64,000 bases of DNA from Dorea sp. D27 (GCF_001185345.1 NZ_KQ236743.1:438274-502273); one strand, 5' to 3'; positions 41,147 through 50,030 are shown, numbered from the stretch's first letter. Program-made: numbers and translations. Notes: generated from the sequence alone by a model not told the origin.

Positions 41147-42430
41147 ATGAAGAAAGTAGCGCTGCACAACCTGGGGTGCAAGGTCAACGCCTATGAGTCA
41201 GAGGCGATGCAGGAACTTCTCGCACAGCACGGATACGAGATAGTGCCATTTGAAGAAGGGGCAGATATATACATTATCAATACATGCACTGTCACAAATA
41301 TGGCGGACCGCAAATCAAGGCAGATGCTTCACCGGGCGAGGAAGATGAATCCGGACGCAGTTGTCGTGGCCGCGGGGTGTTACGTGCAGGCCCAGGGCGA
41401 GGGGGCGGACGACTGCATTGATATCGTGATAGGAAATAACCGCAAAAAGGATTTGATACAGATTCTGAAGGAGTATGAAGACGGCAGATGGGAAGCAGGA
41501 GAAGGCCTTGTGGACATCAATCACACCGACGAGTACGAGGAACTGAACTTAAGCCAGACGGCAGAACATACGAGGGCTTACATCAAAGTGCAGGACGGAT
41601 GCAACCAGTTTTGTTCCTACTGTATCATCCCGTACGCAAGAGGACGTGTCAGGAGCAGGAATAGGGAGAGCGTGCTGGCGGAGGTCAGGAGGCTTGCAGA
41701 TAGAGGATATAAAGAGGTGGTGCTTACGGGAATACATCTCAGTTCCTACGGCGTTGACACAGGTGACACCCTGCTTGGACTGATTCATGCAGTACATGAG
41801 ACGGCGGGTCTGGAACGCATCCGGCTTGGCTCCCTGGAACCGGGAATCATAACCGCGGAGTTTGCCGGAGCGCTTGCCGGGCTTCCGAAATTCTGCCCTC
41901 ACTTCCATCTGTCGCTGCAGAGCGGCTGCAATGCCACGTTGAAGCGGATGAACCGCCGCTATACGGCAGAAGAATATGATGAGAAATGTAAAATGCTGCG
42001 TGAATATTTCCAAAATCCGGCGCTGACAACGGATATAATCGTCGGTTTTCCGGGTGAGACGGATGTAGAGTTTGAAGAGTCCAGAGCTTTTATCGACAAG
42101 GTGGATTTCTATGAGACACATGTATTTAAATATTCAAAAAGAGAAGGAACAAAAGCCGCTGCGATGGAGAATCAGGTGCCGGATGAGGTGAAGGCGGCAC
42201 GCAGCGGCATACTGCTCGAACTGAGCCGCAGAAAGCAGGCGGCTTATGAGGCAAAGCTTTTAGGAACGACGGCTGAAGTGCTGGTGGAAGAAACTGTCAT
42301 GCGAGACGGGGAACTTTATGCAATCGGCCATACGAAAGAATATGTCAAAATTGGACGAAAAGGGTCAGAAAATCTTACAAATAAGGTCATAAATGTAGAA
42401 ATTGAGAGCCCTTTGCAAATAATTCATTGA
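41147..42430 (+). CDS. mtaB: tRNA t6A37 methylthiotransferase MtaB
   Basis: 427-residue radical-SAM methylthiotransferase that converts t6A37 to ms2t6A37 in ANN-decoding tRNAs. The N-terminal UPF0004 domain (1-125) holds three cysteines for one [4Fe-4S] cluster: LGCKVN, INTCTVT and AAGCYVQ. The radical-SAM motif is DGCNQFCSYCIIPYARG. A C-terminal TRAM domain follows (about 365-427). MtaB rather than MiaB is favoured by the start MKKVALHNLGCKVNAYESE. GGAG is close to the ATG. Upstream a GCCGGC hairpin (41087-41120) lies in the leader; its role is unknown. Confidence 0.93.
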   Translation: MKKVALHNLGCKVNAYESEAMQELLAQHGYEIVPFEEGADIYIINTCTVTNMADRKSRQMLHRARKMNPDAVVVAAGCYVQAQGEGADDCIDIVIGNNRKKDLIQILKEYEDGRWEAGEGLVDINHTDEYEELNLSQTAEHTRAYIKVQDGCNQFCSYCIIPYARGRVRSRNRESVLAEVRRLADRGYKEVVLTGIHLSSYGVDTGDTLLGLIHAVHETAGLERIRLGSLEPGIITAEFAGALAGLPKFCPHFHLSLQSGCNATLKRMNRRYTAEEYDEKCKMLREYFQNPALTTDIIVGFPGETDVEFEESRAFIDKVDFYETHVFKYSKREGTKAAAMENQVPDEVKAARSGILLELSRRKQAAYEAKLLGTTAEVLVEETVMRDGELYAIGHTKEYVKIGRKGSENLTNKVINVEIESPLQIIH

Positions 42431-42455
42431 ATTTTCGGGTGCTATGGTTTAGAAT
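42427..42455 (+). promoter_or_regulatory. promoter of the ireB-ruvX operon
   Basis: TTGAAT (42427-42432), 17 bp, TAGAAT (42450-42455). The -35 box overlaps the mtaB stop codon. It likely drives ireB, ruvX, the DUF1292 gene, fur and rnj, which are separated by 20 bp or less. Confidence 0.6.
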
Positions 42456-42487
42456 GAAATAGAAGTATTTTTGGAGGACGTGAGTAT

Positions 42488-42751
42488 ATGAAGGATTTAA
42501 GTAACACCCAGTTTTTTCAGGTAGAAAGCGGTCCACAGATTCAAGCAAAAGATATTCTTGAGATTGTGTACAAAGCATTAAGTGAAAAAGGTTATAATCC
42601 GGTCAATCAGATCGTTGGATATATTATGTCAGGAGACCCGACATATATTACGAGCCATAACGGTGCGAGAAGTCTGATTATGAAGATGGAACGGGACGAA
42701 CTTGTAGAAGAGATGCTTAAGACGTATATTGAGCATAACGGCTGGGTATAA
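42488..42751 (+). CDS. ireB: IreB family regulatory phosphoprotein
   Basis: 87-residue cytoplasmic protein of the UPF0297/YrzL family. DLSNTQFF near the start contains the threonine pair region phosphorylated by the Ser/Thr kinase IreK in Enterococcus faecalis, where IreB influences cephalosporin resistance. The body ([34 protein letters not shown]) is almost invariant in Firmicutes. GGAGGACG lies upstream. Its TAA overlaps the ruvX ATG by one base (TAATG), and the order ireB-ruvX-DUF1292 is conserved across Firmicutes. Confidence 0.94.
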   Translation: MKDLSNTQFFQVESGPQIQAKDILEIVYKALSEKGYNPVNQIVGYIMSGDPTYITSHNGARSLIMKMERDELVEEMLKTYIEHNGWV

Positions 42752-43188
42752 TGTCTATGAGAATTATGGGACTGGATTACGGCGAAAAGACTGTCGGTGT
42801 AGCTGTCAGCGACCCGTTGGGGCTTACGGCCCAGGGTGTTGAGACGATTTTTCGCAAGGGAGAGAACAAGCTGCGCAGGACATGTGCCCGGATAGAGGAG
42901 CTTATCCACGAGTATGAAGTGGAGCGAATCGTGCTTGGGCTTCCGAAGCATATGAATAATGATATTGGAATACGGGCGGAACAGTCATTGAAGTTTGGTG
43001 AGATGCTTAAAAAGCGGACCGGCCTTGAGGTCGTGATGTGGGATGAGCGTCTGACTACGGTAGAAGCAGAGCGGACTTTAATTGAAAATAAGGTGAGACG
43101 TGAGGACCGCAAGAAGTATATCGATAAGATTGCGGCTGTTTTTATATTGCAGGGATATCTGGATTCCATATATGTGGGACAAGAATAA
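42751..43188 (+). CDS. ruvX: putative Holliday junction resolvase RuvX/YqgF
   Basis: 145-residue RNase H-like nuclease. [20 protein letters not shown] carries the first catalytic Asp; [17 protein letters not shown] and [11 protein letters not shown] supply the further acidic residues. YqgF proteins are linked to recombination intermediates, pre-16S rRNA 5' end processing and anti-termination; the rRNA role is best supported in E. coli. It is translationally coupled to ireB by the 1-nt overlap. Confidence 0.93.
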   Translation: MSMRIMGLDYGEKTVGVAVSDPLGLTAQGVETIFRKGENKLRRTCARIEELIHEYEVERIVLGLPKHMNNDIGIRAEQSLKFGEMLKKRTGLEVVMWDERLTTVEAERTLIENKVRREDRKKYIDKIAAVFILQGYLDSIYVGQE

Positions 43189-43206
43189 TCTGTGTGAGGT
43201 GTTTTA

Positions 43207-43467
43207 ATGGAGAAAATCAAGTTCATGTCTGAAGAGATGCAGGAAGAAGCAGAATTTTTTGTACTGGAGCAGACAAAAGTCAATGGAGTTTCATACATTC
43301 TTGTGACAGATTCGGAAGAAGATGATGCAGAATGTCTGATATTAAAAGATACATCAGAAGAAGACGGTTCAGACAGCATCTATGAAATCGTAGAGGACGA
43401 TGTGGAGGTTGGCGCTGTATCAAAAGTGTTTGAGGAGCTGCTGGAAGATGTTGTTATTGAAAGGTAG
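43207..43467 (+). CDS. DUF1292 (YrzB) family protein
   Basis: 86 residues, very acidic, soluble. FFVLEQTKVNGVSYILVTDSEEDDAECLILKD is the conserved DUF1292 core, which predicts a small beta-rich fold. The function is unknown, but the family is nearly always next to ireB and ruvX, as here (18 bp after ruvX, 6 bp before fur). No catalytic residues are apparent. Confidence 0.88.
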   Translation: MEKIKFMSEEMQEEAEFFVLEQTKVNGVSYILVTDSEEDDAECLILKDTSEEDGSDSIYEIVEDDVEVGAVSKVFEELLEDVVIER

Positions 43468-43473
43468 TATACT

Positions 43474-43953
43474 ATGTCAGTCAGTCAAGAAAAATTTAAA
43501 GAATTACTGAAAGAAAAGGGTCTTAAGGTAACCAATCAAAGGTTGCTTGTATTAGAGGTGCTCGCAGAACATCGTGATAAACACATGGCTGCGGAAGACA
43601 TTTACGAACTGGTGAAGGAAGACTATCCTGATATTGGATTGGCGACCATTTACCGGACAGTGCAGTTGTTGCTGGAAATGCAATTGGTGGATCGTATCAA
43701 TCTGGATGATGGGTGTGCGCGTTATGAAATCGGCGAGCTTTTTCTCGGGGAAGCCAAACATCACCATCATCACCTGATATGCAAGACTTGTGGAAAGGTA
43801 CTGCCCTTTAAAGATGATCTCCTGGAAGAGCTGGAGAGCCATATAGAAGAGGCAACGGGATTCCACGTGTTAGACCACGAATTAAAGTTCTATGGACAAT
43901 GCAAAGAATGCCTGGAGAGGCAGAATAGTACGGAAAAGCACGTGGAGGTGTAG
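43474..43953 (+). CDS. Fur family metalloregulator (Fur/PerR)
   Basis: 159 residues. The winged helix (1-85: LKVTNQRLLVLEVLAEH, then IGLATIYRTVQLLLEM) is followed by a dimerisation domain with a histidine-rich EAKHHHHHLIC and two CxxC pairs (CKTC, CKEC) for the structural zinc. Whether it senses Fe2+, Zn2+ or peroxide is not readable with certainty. It lies in the ireB-ruvX operon, 6 bp after the DUF1292 gene and 2 bp before rnj. Confidence 0.9.
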   Translation: MSVSQEKFKELLKEKGLKVTNQRLLVLEVLAEHRDKHMAAEDIYELVKEDYPDIGLATIYRTVQLLLEMQLVDRINLDDGCARYEIGELFLGEAKHHHHHLICKTCGKVLPFKDDLLEELESHIEEATGFHVLDHELKFYGQCKECLERQNSTEKHVEV

Positions 43954-43955
43954 AT

Positions 43956-45623
43956 TTGAAAAAAGAAAACAATGGAAAACTGCGTATCATTCCACTCGGG
44001 GGATTGGAAAAGATTGGAATGAACATTACTGCCTTTGAGTATGAAGACAGTATTATTGTCGTGGACTGCGGTCTGGCATTCCCGGAGGATGACATGCTCG
44101 GAATCGATCTCGTCATCCCGGATGTCACTTATTTGAAAGACAATATCCAAAAAGTAAAGGGATTCGTAATCACCCATGGACATGAGGATCATATCGGTGC
44201 GCTGTCTTATGTATTGAAGGAGATGAATCTTCCAATATATGCGACGAAGCTCACGATGGGTATTATCGAAAAGAAGCTGACAGAGCACAACCTGCTCAGA
44301 AGCACGAGAAGAAAAGTAGTAAAGCACGGACAGTCCATCAACCTTGGACAGTTCAGGATTGAATTTATAAAGACGAACCACAGTATCCAGGATGCGGCGG
44401 CTCTGGCGATATATTCACCGGCCGGCATCGTGGTGCACACAGGTGACTTTAAGGTGGACTACACACCGGTGTTCGGTGATGCCATCGACCTGCAGCGGTT
44501 TGCGGAGATTGGGAAGAAAGGTGTACTGGCTCTCATGTCTGACAGTACAAACGCAGAGCGTCCCGGCTTTACCCAGTCTGAGCGCACGGTGGGACATACG
44601 TTCGACCATATATTTGCGGAACATCAGAACACGAGGATTATCATTGCCACATTTGCGTCTAATGTAGACCGAGTGCAGCAGATTATCAATTCTGCCTGCA
44701 AGTATGACCGCAAGGTCGTGGTGGAAGGGCGCAGTATGGTCAATATCATTGCAGTAGCCCGGGAACTGGGATATCTCAATATTCCGGACAATGCGCTTAT
44801 AGAGATTGACCAGCTTCGGAACTATCCGCCTGAAAAGACCGTCCTTATTACGACGGGAAGCCAGGGAGAGTCTATGGCGGCGCTGTCCAGGATGGCGGCG
44901 GATGTGCATAAGAAAGTAACGATTATGCCGGGAGACACGGTAATCTTCAGTTCGAACCCGATACCGGGAAATGAGAAGTCCGTTTCAAAAGTCATCAATG
45001 AACTGTCGGCAAAAGGCGCGAATGTCATCTTTCAGGATGCCCATGTATCAGGACATGCCTGCCAGGAAGAGCTGAAGCTCATATATTCGCTCGTAAAACC
45101 GAAATATGCAATTCCGGTGCATGGCGAGTACCGCCATTTGAAAGCAAATGCAGCGATAGCCCAGACACTCGGCATTCCTAAAGACAATATCTTTATCCTG
45201 CAGTCCGGTGAGGTGCTCGAGCTGAGCGGCAAAGAGGCCAAAGTGGCAGATAAAGTGCACACAGGAGAAATTCTCGTGGACGGCCTCGGGGTAGGGGATG
45301 TCGGCAACATCGTTCTCCGCGACAGGCAGCATCTGGCAGAGGATGGTATCCTCATCGTAGTGCTGACACTGGAAAAGGGCAGCAACCAGCTGATGGCCGG
45401 ACCGGATATCGTATCCCGTGGCTTCGTGTATGTGCGTGAGTCGGAAAAGCTTATGGAAGAGGCGAGAAAAGTAGTTACAAACGCTGTTGAGGACTGCCTG
45501 ACACATCAGAAGAACGCTGACTGGAGCAAGATAAAGCTCGTAATCCGCGACACGATGAATGAGTATATCTGGAAGAAAACAAAGAGAAGGCCAATGATAC
45601 TTCCGATTATAATGGATGTATAA
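43956..45623 (+). CDS. rnj: ribonuclease J
   Basis: 555-residue metallo-beta-lactamase/beta-CASP nuclease combining endo- and 5'-3' exonuclease activity in mRNA decay and rRNA maturation. The metal motif is THGHEDHIGAL (about 73-83). The beta-CASP segment contains SDSTNAERPGFT, IIATFASNVDRVQQI and TGSQGE. The C-terminal dimerisation domain is present, so the length is standard. The start is TTG at 43956, 5 nt after GGAGGTG. A hairpin (TTTGGGACGT, 45631-45640, with ACGTCCCAAA, 45660-45669) follows the stop; it lacks a U-tract. Confidence 0.95.
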   Translation: MKKENNGKLRIIPLGGLEKIGMNITAFEYEDSIIVVDCGLAFPEDDMLGIDLVIPDVTYLKDNIQKVKGFVITHGHEDHIGALSYVLKEMNLPIYATKLTMGIIEKKLTEHNLLRSTRRKVVKHGQSINLGQFRIEFIKTNHSIQDAAALAIYSPAGIVVHTGDFKVDYTPVFGDAIDLQRFAEIGKKGVLALMSDSTNAERPGFTQSERTVGHTFDHIFAEHQNTRIIIATFASNVDRVQQIINSACKYDRKVVVEGRSMVNIIAVARELGYLNIPDNALIEIDQLRNYPPEKTVLITTGSQGESMAALSRMAADVHKKVTIMPGDTVIFSSNPIPGNEKSVSKVINELSAKGANVIFQDAHVSGHACQEELKLIYSLVKPKYAIPVHGEYRHLKANAAIAQTLGIPKDNIFILQSGEVLELSGKEAKVADKVHTGEILVDGLGVGDVGNIVLRDRQHLAEDGILIVVLTLEKGSNQLMAGPDIVSRGFVYVRESEKLMEEARKVVTNAVEDCLTHQKNADWSKIKLVIRDTMNEYIWKKTKRRPMILPIIMDV

Positions 45624-45713
45624 AATGTGTTTTGGGACGTGATCTTTTTCAAAAGGGTTACGTCCCAAATTGAACTTTGTGGTGTACCAAAATGGATAAA
45701 GGGGTGTACCTGA

Positions 45714-46382
45714 ATGATTGTTGATGAACGAATGGTTACGTATATCCGCAGCCTGGAGATGCCGGAAGTGCCGGTACTTGAGGAGATTGAGCAGGAGGCG
45801 GTGGATTCTTTTGTGCCGGTTATCCGGAAGGAGACGCAGAGTTTTCTGAAGGTGATTGTTACTATGTGTCAGCCGAAGCGGATACTTGAAGTGGGGACGG
45901 CAGTAGGCTTTTCTGCGTTACTCATGAGCGAGTATGCGCCTGAGGATTGCCGTATCACCACTATAGAAAACTATAAGAAGCGGATTCCGATTGCACGCGG
46001 CAATTTCAGGCGTGCAGGGCAGGAAGACAGGATTACGCTTATAGAAGGGGATGCACTGGAAGTGATGAAGGGGCTCGAGGGCCCGTTTGATTTTATTTTC
46101 ATGGATGCGGCAAAGGGGCAGTACATCCATTATATGCCGGAGGCTGTCCGTCTGCTTACGGATGGGGGAGTCCTGATGTCTGATAATGTACTGCAGGACG
46201 GTGATATCATCGAGTCACGGTTCGCGGTTGAGAGGCGCAACCGTACGATTCACAGCCGTATGCGGGAATACTTATATGAATTAAAGCACAGAGAAGATCT
46301 GCCCACATCGATTCTTCCCCTTGGAGACGGTGTGGCACTGAGCATAAAACGAGGAGAGAAGAGAGATGGCCAGACAACCTGA
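45714..46382 (+). CDS. trmR: tRNA 5-hydroxyuridine methyltransferase (O-methyltransferase)
   Basis: 222-residue class I SAM methyltransferase of the YrrM/O-methyltransferase family. The SAM loop is ILEVGTAVGFSALLM; FIFMDAAKGQYIHY and GGVLMSDNVLQDG contain the metal-binding acids. In B. subtilis TrmR converts 5-hydroxyuridine to 5-methoxyuridine at tRNA position 34. The hydroxylation factor TrhP is the overlapping downstream gene here, so the same pathway is inferred. The ribosome site is AAAGGGGTG. The last 17 nt overlap trhP. Confidence 0.9.
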   Translation: MIVDERMVTYIRSLEMPEVPVLEEIEQEAVDSFVPVIRKETQSFLKVIVTMCQPKRILEVGTAVGFSALLMSEYAPEDCRITTIENYKKRIPIARGNFRRAGQEDRITLIEGDALEVMKGLEGPFDFIFMDAAKGQYIHYMPEAVRLLTDGGVLMSDNVLQDGDIIESRFAVERRNRTIHSRMREYLYELKHREDLPTSILPLGDGVALSIKRGEKRDGQTT

Positions 46383-47592
46383 GTTGTTGATTCCGGCGAG
46401 CAGCCTGGAAGTGTTGAAAACAGCAGTAATATTTGGAGCCGATGCGGTGTATATCGGAGGTGAAGCCTTTGGACTCAGGGCGAAGGCGAAGAATTTCTCC
46501 ATGGAAGACATGAGAGAAGGAATCCGCTTCGCCCACGCCCATGATGTAAAAGTATACGTGACGGCTAATATACTCGCACATAATGATGATCTGCCCGGGG
46601 TGCGGAAATATTTTAAAGAATTGAAGGAAATAGGCCCAGATGCATTTATTATCGCCGATCCGGCAGTCTTTGAGATTGCAGGCGAGATATGTCCTGAAAT
46701 TGAGCGGCATATAAGCACGCAGGCGAACAACACGAATTACGGGACGTACCTGTTCTGGTGGAAGCAGGGGGCGAAGCGAGTCGTGTCGGCACGAGAGCTA
46801 TCGCTTGCTGAAATCAAAGAGATACGGGAACATATACCAGAGGAGATGGAGATAGAGAGCTTCGTGCACGGGGCAATGTGCATCTCTTACTCAGGTCGCT
46901 GCCTTCTTAGCAATTATTTTACAGGGCGGGACGCTAACAGGGGAGCCTGCACACATCCGTGCCGGTGGAAATATTCTATCGTGGAGGAGACGCGTCCGGG
47001 CGAGTATATGCCTGTGTATGAAAATGAGCGGGGCACGTACATTTTCAATTCTAAAGATCTGTGCATGATTGAACATATCCCTGAACTGATTGATGCCGGT
47101 ATCGACAGCCTCAAGATAGAAGGCCGGATGAAAACCGCGCTGTATGTGGCCACGGTAGCCCGGACTTACCGTAAAGCACTCGATGATTATTCTGAGGATC
47201 CGAAACAGTACCGGAAAAACATGCCTTGGTACCTTGACCAGATATCCAACTGCACATACCGGCAGTTTACGACCGGGTTCTACTTCGGCAAACCGGGCGA
47301 TGAAAGTCAGATATATGACAGCAACACTTATGTGAAGGAATATACGTATCTTGGTATCATCAGCGGCGGGAAGGACGGGATGTACCGCATAGAGCAGCGG
47401 AACAAATTCTCTGTAGGCGAGATAGTTGAGATTATGAAGCCGAACGGGGAAAATGTGGAGGTCACGGTCAGGCGGCTCGTAGATGAAGAGGGAAATGAAC
47501 AGGAAAGCGCGCCTCATCCTAAACAGGTACTGTACGTGGATTTGGGAAGCAGAGCGGATATGTATGACATATTAAGAAGAGCAGAACCATAG
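46366..47592 (+). CDS. trhP: U32 peptidase-like tRNA hydroxylation protein TrhP
   Basis: 408 residues. U32 family protein with LLIPASSLEVLKTAVIFGADAVYIGG at the start, CISYSGRCLLSNYFTGRDANRGACTHPCRW with the cysteines thought to bind Fe-S, and a C-terminal beta-barrel. TrhP proteins use prephenate in forming 5-hydroxyuridine at tRNA U34. The annotation 'collagenase-like peptidase' is historical. Translation is coupled to trmR by a 17-nt overlap, with GAGGAGAG upstream of the ATG. A strong terminator follows. Confidence 0.9.
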   Translation: MARQPELLIPASSLEVLKTAVIFGADAVYIGGEAFGLRAKAKNFSMEDMREGIRFAHAHDVKVYVTANILAHNDDLPGVRKYFKELKEIGPDAFIIADPAVFEIAGEICPEIERHISTQANNTNYGTYLFWWKQGAKRVVSARELSLAEIKEIREHIPEEMEIESFVHGAMCISYSGRCLLSNYFTGRDANRGACTHPCRWKYSIVEETRPGEYMPVYENERGTYIFNSKDLCMIEHIPELIDAGIDSLKIEGRMKTALYVATVARTYRKALDDYSEDPKQYRKNMPWYLDQISNCTYRQFTTGFYFGKPGDESQIYDSNTYVKEYTYLGIISGGKDGMYRIEQRNKFSVGEIVEIMKPNGENVEVTVRRLVDEEGNEQESAPHPKQVLYVDLGSRADMYDILRRAEP

Positions 47593-47616
47593 AAAGTAAA
47601 TCTGTATCGCAGGCCT

Positions 47617-47650
47617 GCCTTATAGGGATTCTCTATAAGGCGGTCTTTTT
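47617..47650 (+). terminator. terminator after trhP
   Basis: GCCTTATAG (47617-47625) pairs perfectly with CTATAAGGC (47633-47641) around a 7-nt loop and is followed by GGTCTTTTT. Confidence 0.85.
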
Positions 47651-47752
47651 ATTTGCCTTTTTAATTGGCGGTATCAGGCGTGCGGTGATAGGATAACTGT
47701 AGGATGCATTTACATTCTGATTAAAATCTAGGAAGAACCATAGGAGGATAAA

Positions 47753-48904
47753 ATGGAGATAATCAGGGAATTGCCGGAAGTATTTGAGGAATTTGCCGAA
47801 CAGCGTAAAAATTCTTTTTTAGGGGTAAAGGAGCTAAAGGATAAAGGAGTGCCGATCGTAGGCGCCTATTGTACATATTTTCCACAGGAAATCGCCATGG
47901 CGATGGGGGCGGCAACCGTGGGCCTGTGCTCCACGTCAGATGAGACGATACCAGAGGCGGAGAAAGACCTGCCGAAGAACTTATGCCCGCTCATCAAGTC
48001 AAGCTATGGATTTGCGAAGACGGAGAAATGTCCTTTCTTTTACTTTTCTGATGTAGTCGTCGGTGAGACGACGTGTGACGGCAAGAAGAAAATGTATGAA
48101 TACATGAAAGAGTTCAAGGACGTGTTCTTGATGGAACTGCCGAATACCCAGGGGGAAGAAGCGCTTAAGCTGTGGAAAAGCGAAATCATCCGATTCAAGG
48201 AATATCTGGAAGAGAAGTTTGAGACAGAGATAACGGAAGAGCAGATTCGGGATGCGGTGAAGGTCAATAACGCCTGTAGGCGTTCTCTGAAGAAGCTGTA
48301 TGAAGTGATGAAAAACGATCCTGCTCCCATAAAAGGGCAGGACTTGTTCAAGGTCCTGTACGGCAGCACCTTCAAGTTAGACCGCGCTGCCATTCCGGGC
48401 GAGGTTGACGCATTGGTGGATAAAATCAATAAAGAATACGCCGAAGGAAAGATGGAAGAGAAAAAGCCCCGCATCCTCGTGACAGGATGTCCAATCGGCG
48501 GCGCGTCTGAAAAGGTGATTAAGGCGATTGAAGAAAATGGAGGAATCGTAGTGACATATGAGAACTGTACCGGAGCAAAGTCCATCGATAAGCTCGTCAA
48601 CGAGGACAACCCGGATATATACGATGCACTGGCCAGAAGATATCTGAATATCGGCTGCTCTGTCATGACACCGAATCCAAACCGCCTGGAACTGCTCGGA
48701 AGGCTCATCGATGAATATAGAGTCGACGGCGTGGTGGAGATGGTGCTCCAGGCCTGCCACACATACAATGTAGAGACGCTCAGCATCAGAAGGTTCGTAA
48801 ATGAAAAGAAGAACATACCATATATCAGTGTAGAGACAGATTATTCACAGGCAGATATCGGCCAGCTGAATACAAGGATTGCCGCATTCATCGAAATGCT
48901 GTAG
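47753..48904 (+). CDS. 2-hydroxyacyl-CoA dehydratase-like / double-cubane cluster protein
   Basis: 383 residues of the HgdB/FldC/BcrBC superfamily of Fe-S proteins driven by ASKHA ATPases. Conserved cysteines lie in GAYCTYFP, KNLCPLIKSSYG, EKCPFF, ENCTGA, IGCSV and LQACHTYN. ETTCDGKKKMYE is typical of the double-cubane [8Fe-9S] group rather than CoA dehydratases. Members reduce small molecules such as acetylene in vitro; the natural substrate is unknown. The usual partner ATPase (BadF/HgdC type) and second subunit are not next to it, so an activator must be encoded elsewhere. AGGAGG precedes the ATG. It is monocistronic, with terminators on both sides. Confidence 0.85.
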   Translation: MEIIRELPEVFEEFAEQRKNSFLGVKELKDKGVPIVGAYCTYFPQEIAMAMGAATVGLCSTSDETIPEAEKDLPKNLCPLIKSSYGFAKTEKCPFFYFSDVVVGETTCDGKKKMYEYMKEFKDVFLMELPNTQGEEALKLWKSEIIRFKEYLEEKFETEITEEQIRDAVKVNNACRRSLKKLYEVMKNDPAPIKGQDLFKVLYGSTFKLDRAAIPGEVDALVDKINKEYAEGKMEEKKPRILVTGCPIGGASEKVIKAIEENGGIVVTYENCTGAKSIDKLVNEDNPDIYDALARRYLNIGCSVMTPNPNRLELLGRLIDEYRVDGVVEMVLQACHTYNVETLSIRRFVNEKKNIPYISVETDYSQADIGQLNTRIAAFIEML

Positions 48905-48920
48905 GCATGACAAGAAATGA

Positions 48921-48946
48921 AAAGACCGCCCGGAGGCGGTCTTTTA
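48921..48946. terminator. bidirectional terminator
   Basis: AAAGACCGCC (48921-48930) and GGCGGTCTTT (48935-48944) are perfect complements around CGGA, with A-rich and T-rich flanks. It ends the double-cubane gene on the plus strand and can serve the minus-strand PTS gene. Confidence 0.85.
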
Positions 48947-48963
48947 AAATGTCTGAATATTGT

Positions 48964-49016
48964 CTGAATTTTGAAAGGGGTCAGACCCCTGTCGCGACAG
49001 GGGTCTGACCCCTTTC
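48964..49016. repeat. REP-like palindromic repeat, copy 2, forming the 3' end of the PTS gene
   Basis: 48973-49016 is a perfect 44-bp palindrome (22-bp arms, no spacer) that begins GAAAGGGGTCAGACCCC. With its left flank TCTGAATTTT it is the inverted counterpart of copy 1 at 39.4 kb. Read on the minus strand it encodes the last 11 residues of the PTS protein (ERGQTPVATGV) and its TGA stop, so it has inserted into, or replaced, the original end of that gene. Confidence 0.85.
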
Positions 49017-50030
49017 GTCATTTGCAGGAACAGCCGGGACTTTTATTTTCTGACGAAATACCCTGCTGCCGACAACGCCTGCCAGACACCCGCCGACTAC
49101 AGCGAATGCCAGGGCGCCGATGACATGTGTTGCAGGATTGAATGCGAACGGCGCTAAAAGTCCCGGAATCGGGGATGCTGTTCCTGGTGCATTATTCACG
49201 ATATGGAACACTGCAGCTGATATCCCGGCGAATCCTCCGCCGAAGAAATTAGAGCAGTAGATAGGAAGCGGATTGGATGTTATGATGTCGGCCTGCGTTA
49301 GCGGCTCCAGCATGACGGCAATGACATTGCTTCTGTCACCAAGCTTCAGCCGGGAGAAGATGAGGCCATTGGTAAAAGAGCCTCCTACACACGCAATGGC
49401 GGCAATGCCCATCGCAAGCCCGTCAAGCCCGAGCATGGCAGTCAGTGCCATGGAACTCAGCGGTGACGTGCATATCATCTTTATAATGCCGCCGAGCAGA
49501 AAGCCCATGACGATAGGAGACTGTTCCGTGGCAGCGGATATCGTGCCGCCGATAGTGGCAAGAGTCGCGTTGACGGCAGGGTTGACGGCTATGACGATGA
49601 GGCGTGCGACAGGTGCAATCAGGAGCGCTCCCCCGATAAGGTTCAGCCCCTCAGGCAGCTTCTTTTCAATAACCGGGGCTATGAGTCCGATGATATAGCC
49701 CGCGATAAATCCAGGAAGGATGCCATATCCTCCGACGGCTACGCCGGCGACGATAGCAAGCACAGGATTCGCACCCATGCAGATCGGCACCATGGCGGCG
49801 GCAGCGACTCCGCCCAGACCACCGGCTGTCTCGCCAAGGCTGCGGAAGAAGTCTAAGCCGAGCAGATCTCCAGTGATATATTTATGCACAGCTTCTACGA
49901 GAAACGTGGCGATAGCAGCGTTGGCCATGCCGGACATGGCGAGCTGGCCCTTTGGCATCTTCAGGCTGAAGAGCGAGAAACCGGCTAGAGTGACGAGCAG
50001 TAATCCTATTCCCGATACAATTGTGAACAT
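48981..50030 (-). CDS. PTS-type sugar transporter subunit IIC (EIIC_2 family)
   Basis: 349 residues, about ten hydrophobic segments, no IIA or IIB domain. It resembles the PTS_EIIC_2 family (Gly/Ala-rich GNPVLAIVAGVAVGGYGILPGF, GGSFTNGLIFSRL, NPLPIYCSNFFGGG). No IIA, IIB or metabolic enzyme is adjacent, and function as a normal PTS permease is unproven for this family. The ATG at 50030 has GAGAGG 7-8 nt upstream; the TTG at 50045 is not needed. The C-terminal 11 residues come from a palindromic repeat and are not native to the family. It lies downstream of a two-component system on the same strand, after a terminator, and may be its target. Confidence 0.75.
   Translation of the reverse strand: MFTIVSGIGLLLVTLAGFSLFSLKMPKGQLAMSGMANAAIATFLVEAVHKYITGDLLGLDFFRSLGETAGGLGGVAAAAMVPICMGANPVLAIVAGVAVGGYGILPGFIAGYIIGLIAPVIEKKLPEGLNLIGGALLIAPVARLIVIAVNPAVNATLATIGGTISAATEQSPIVMGFLLGGIIKMICTSPLSSMALTAMLGLDGLAMGIAAIACVGGSFTNGLIFSRLKLGDRSNVIAVMLEPLTQADIITSNPLPIYCSNFFGGGFAGISAAVFHIVNNAPGTASPIPGLLAPFAFNPATHVIGALAFAVVGGCLAGVVGSRVFRQKIKVPAVPANDERGQTPVATGV

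Noticed and set aside
42421..42440. CodY box at the ireB promoter
   Set aside because: AATTTTC is present, but the second half (GAAAATT) is not. It is not enough to claim CodY control.
45631..45669. terminator after rnj
   Set aside because: The TTTGGGACGT/ACGTCCCAAA stem is convincing but no U-tract follows, so termination is not claimed; it may be an mRNA processing signal.
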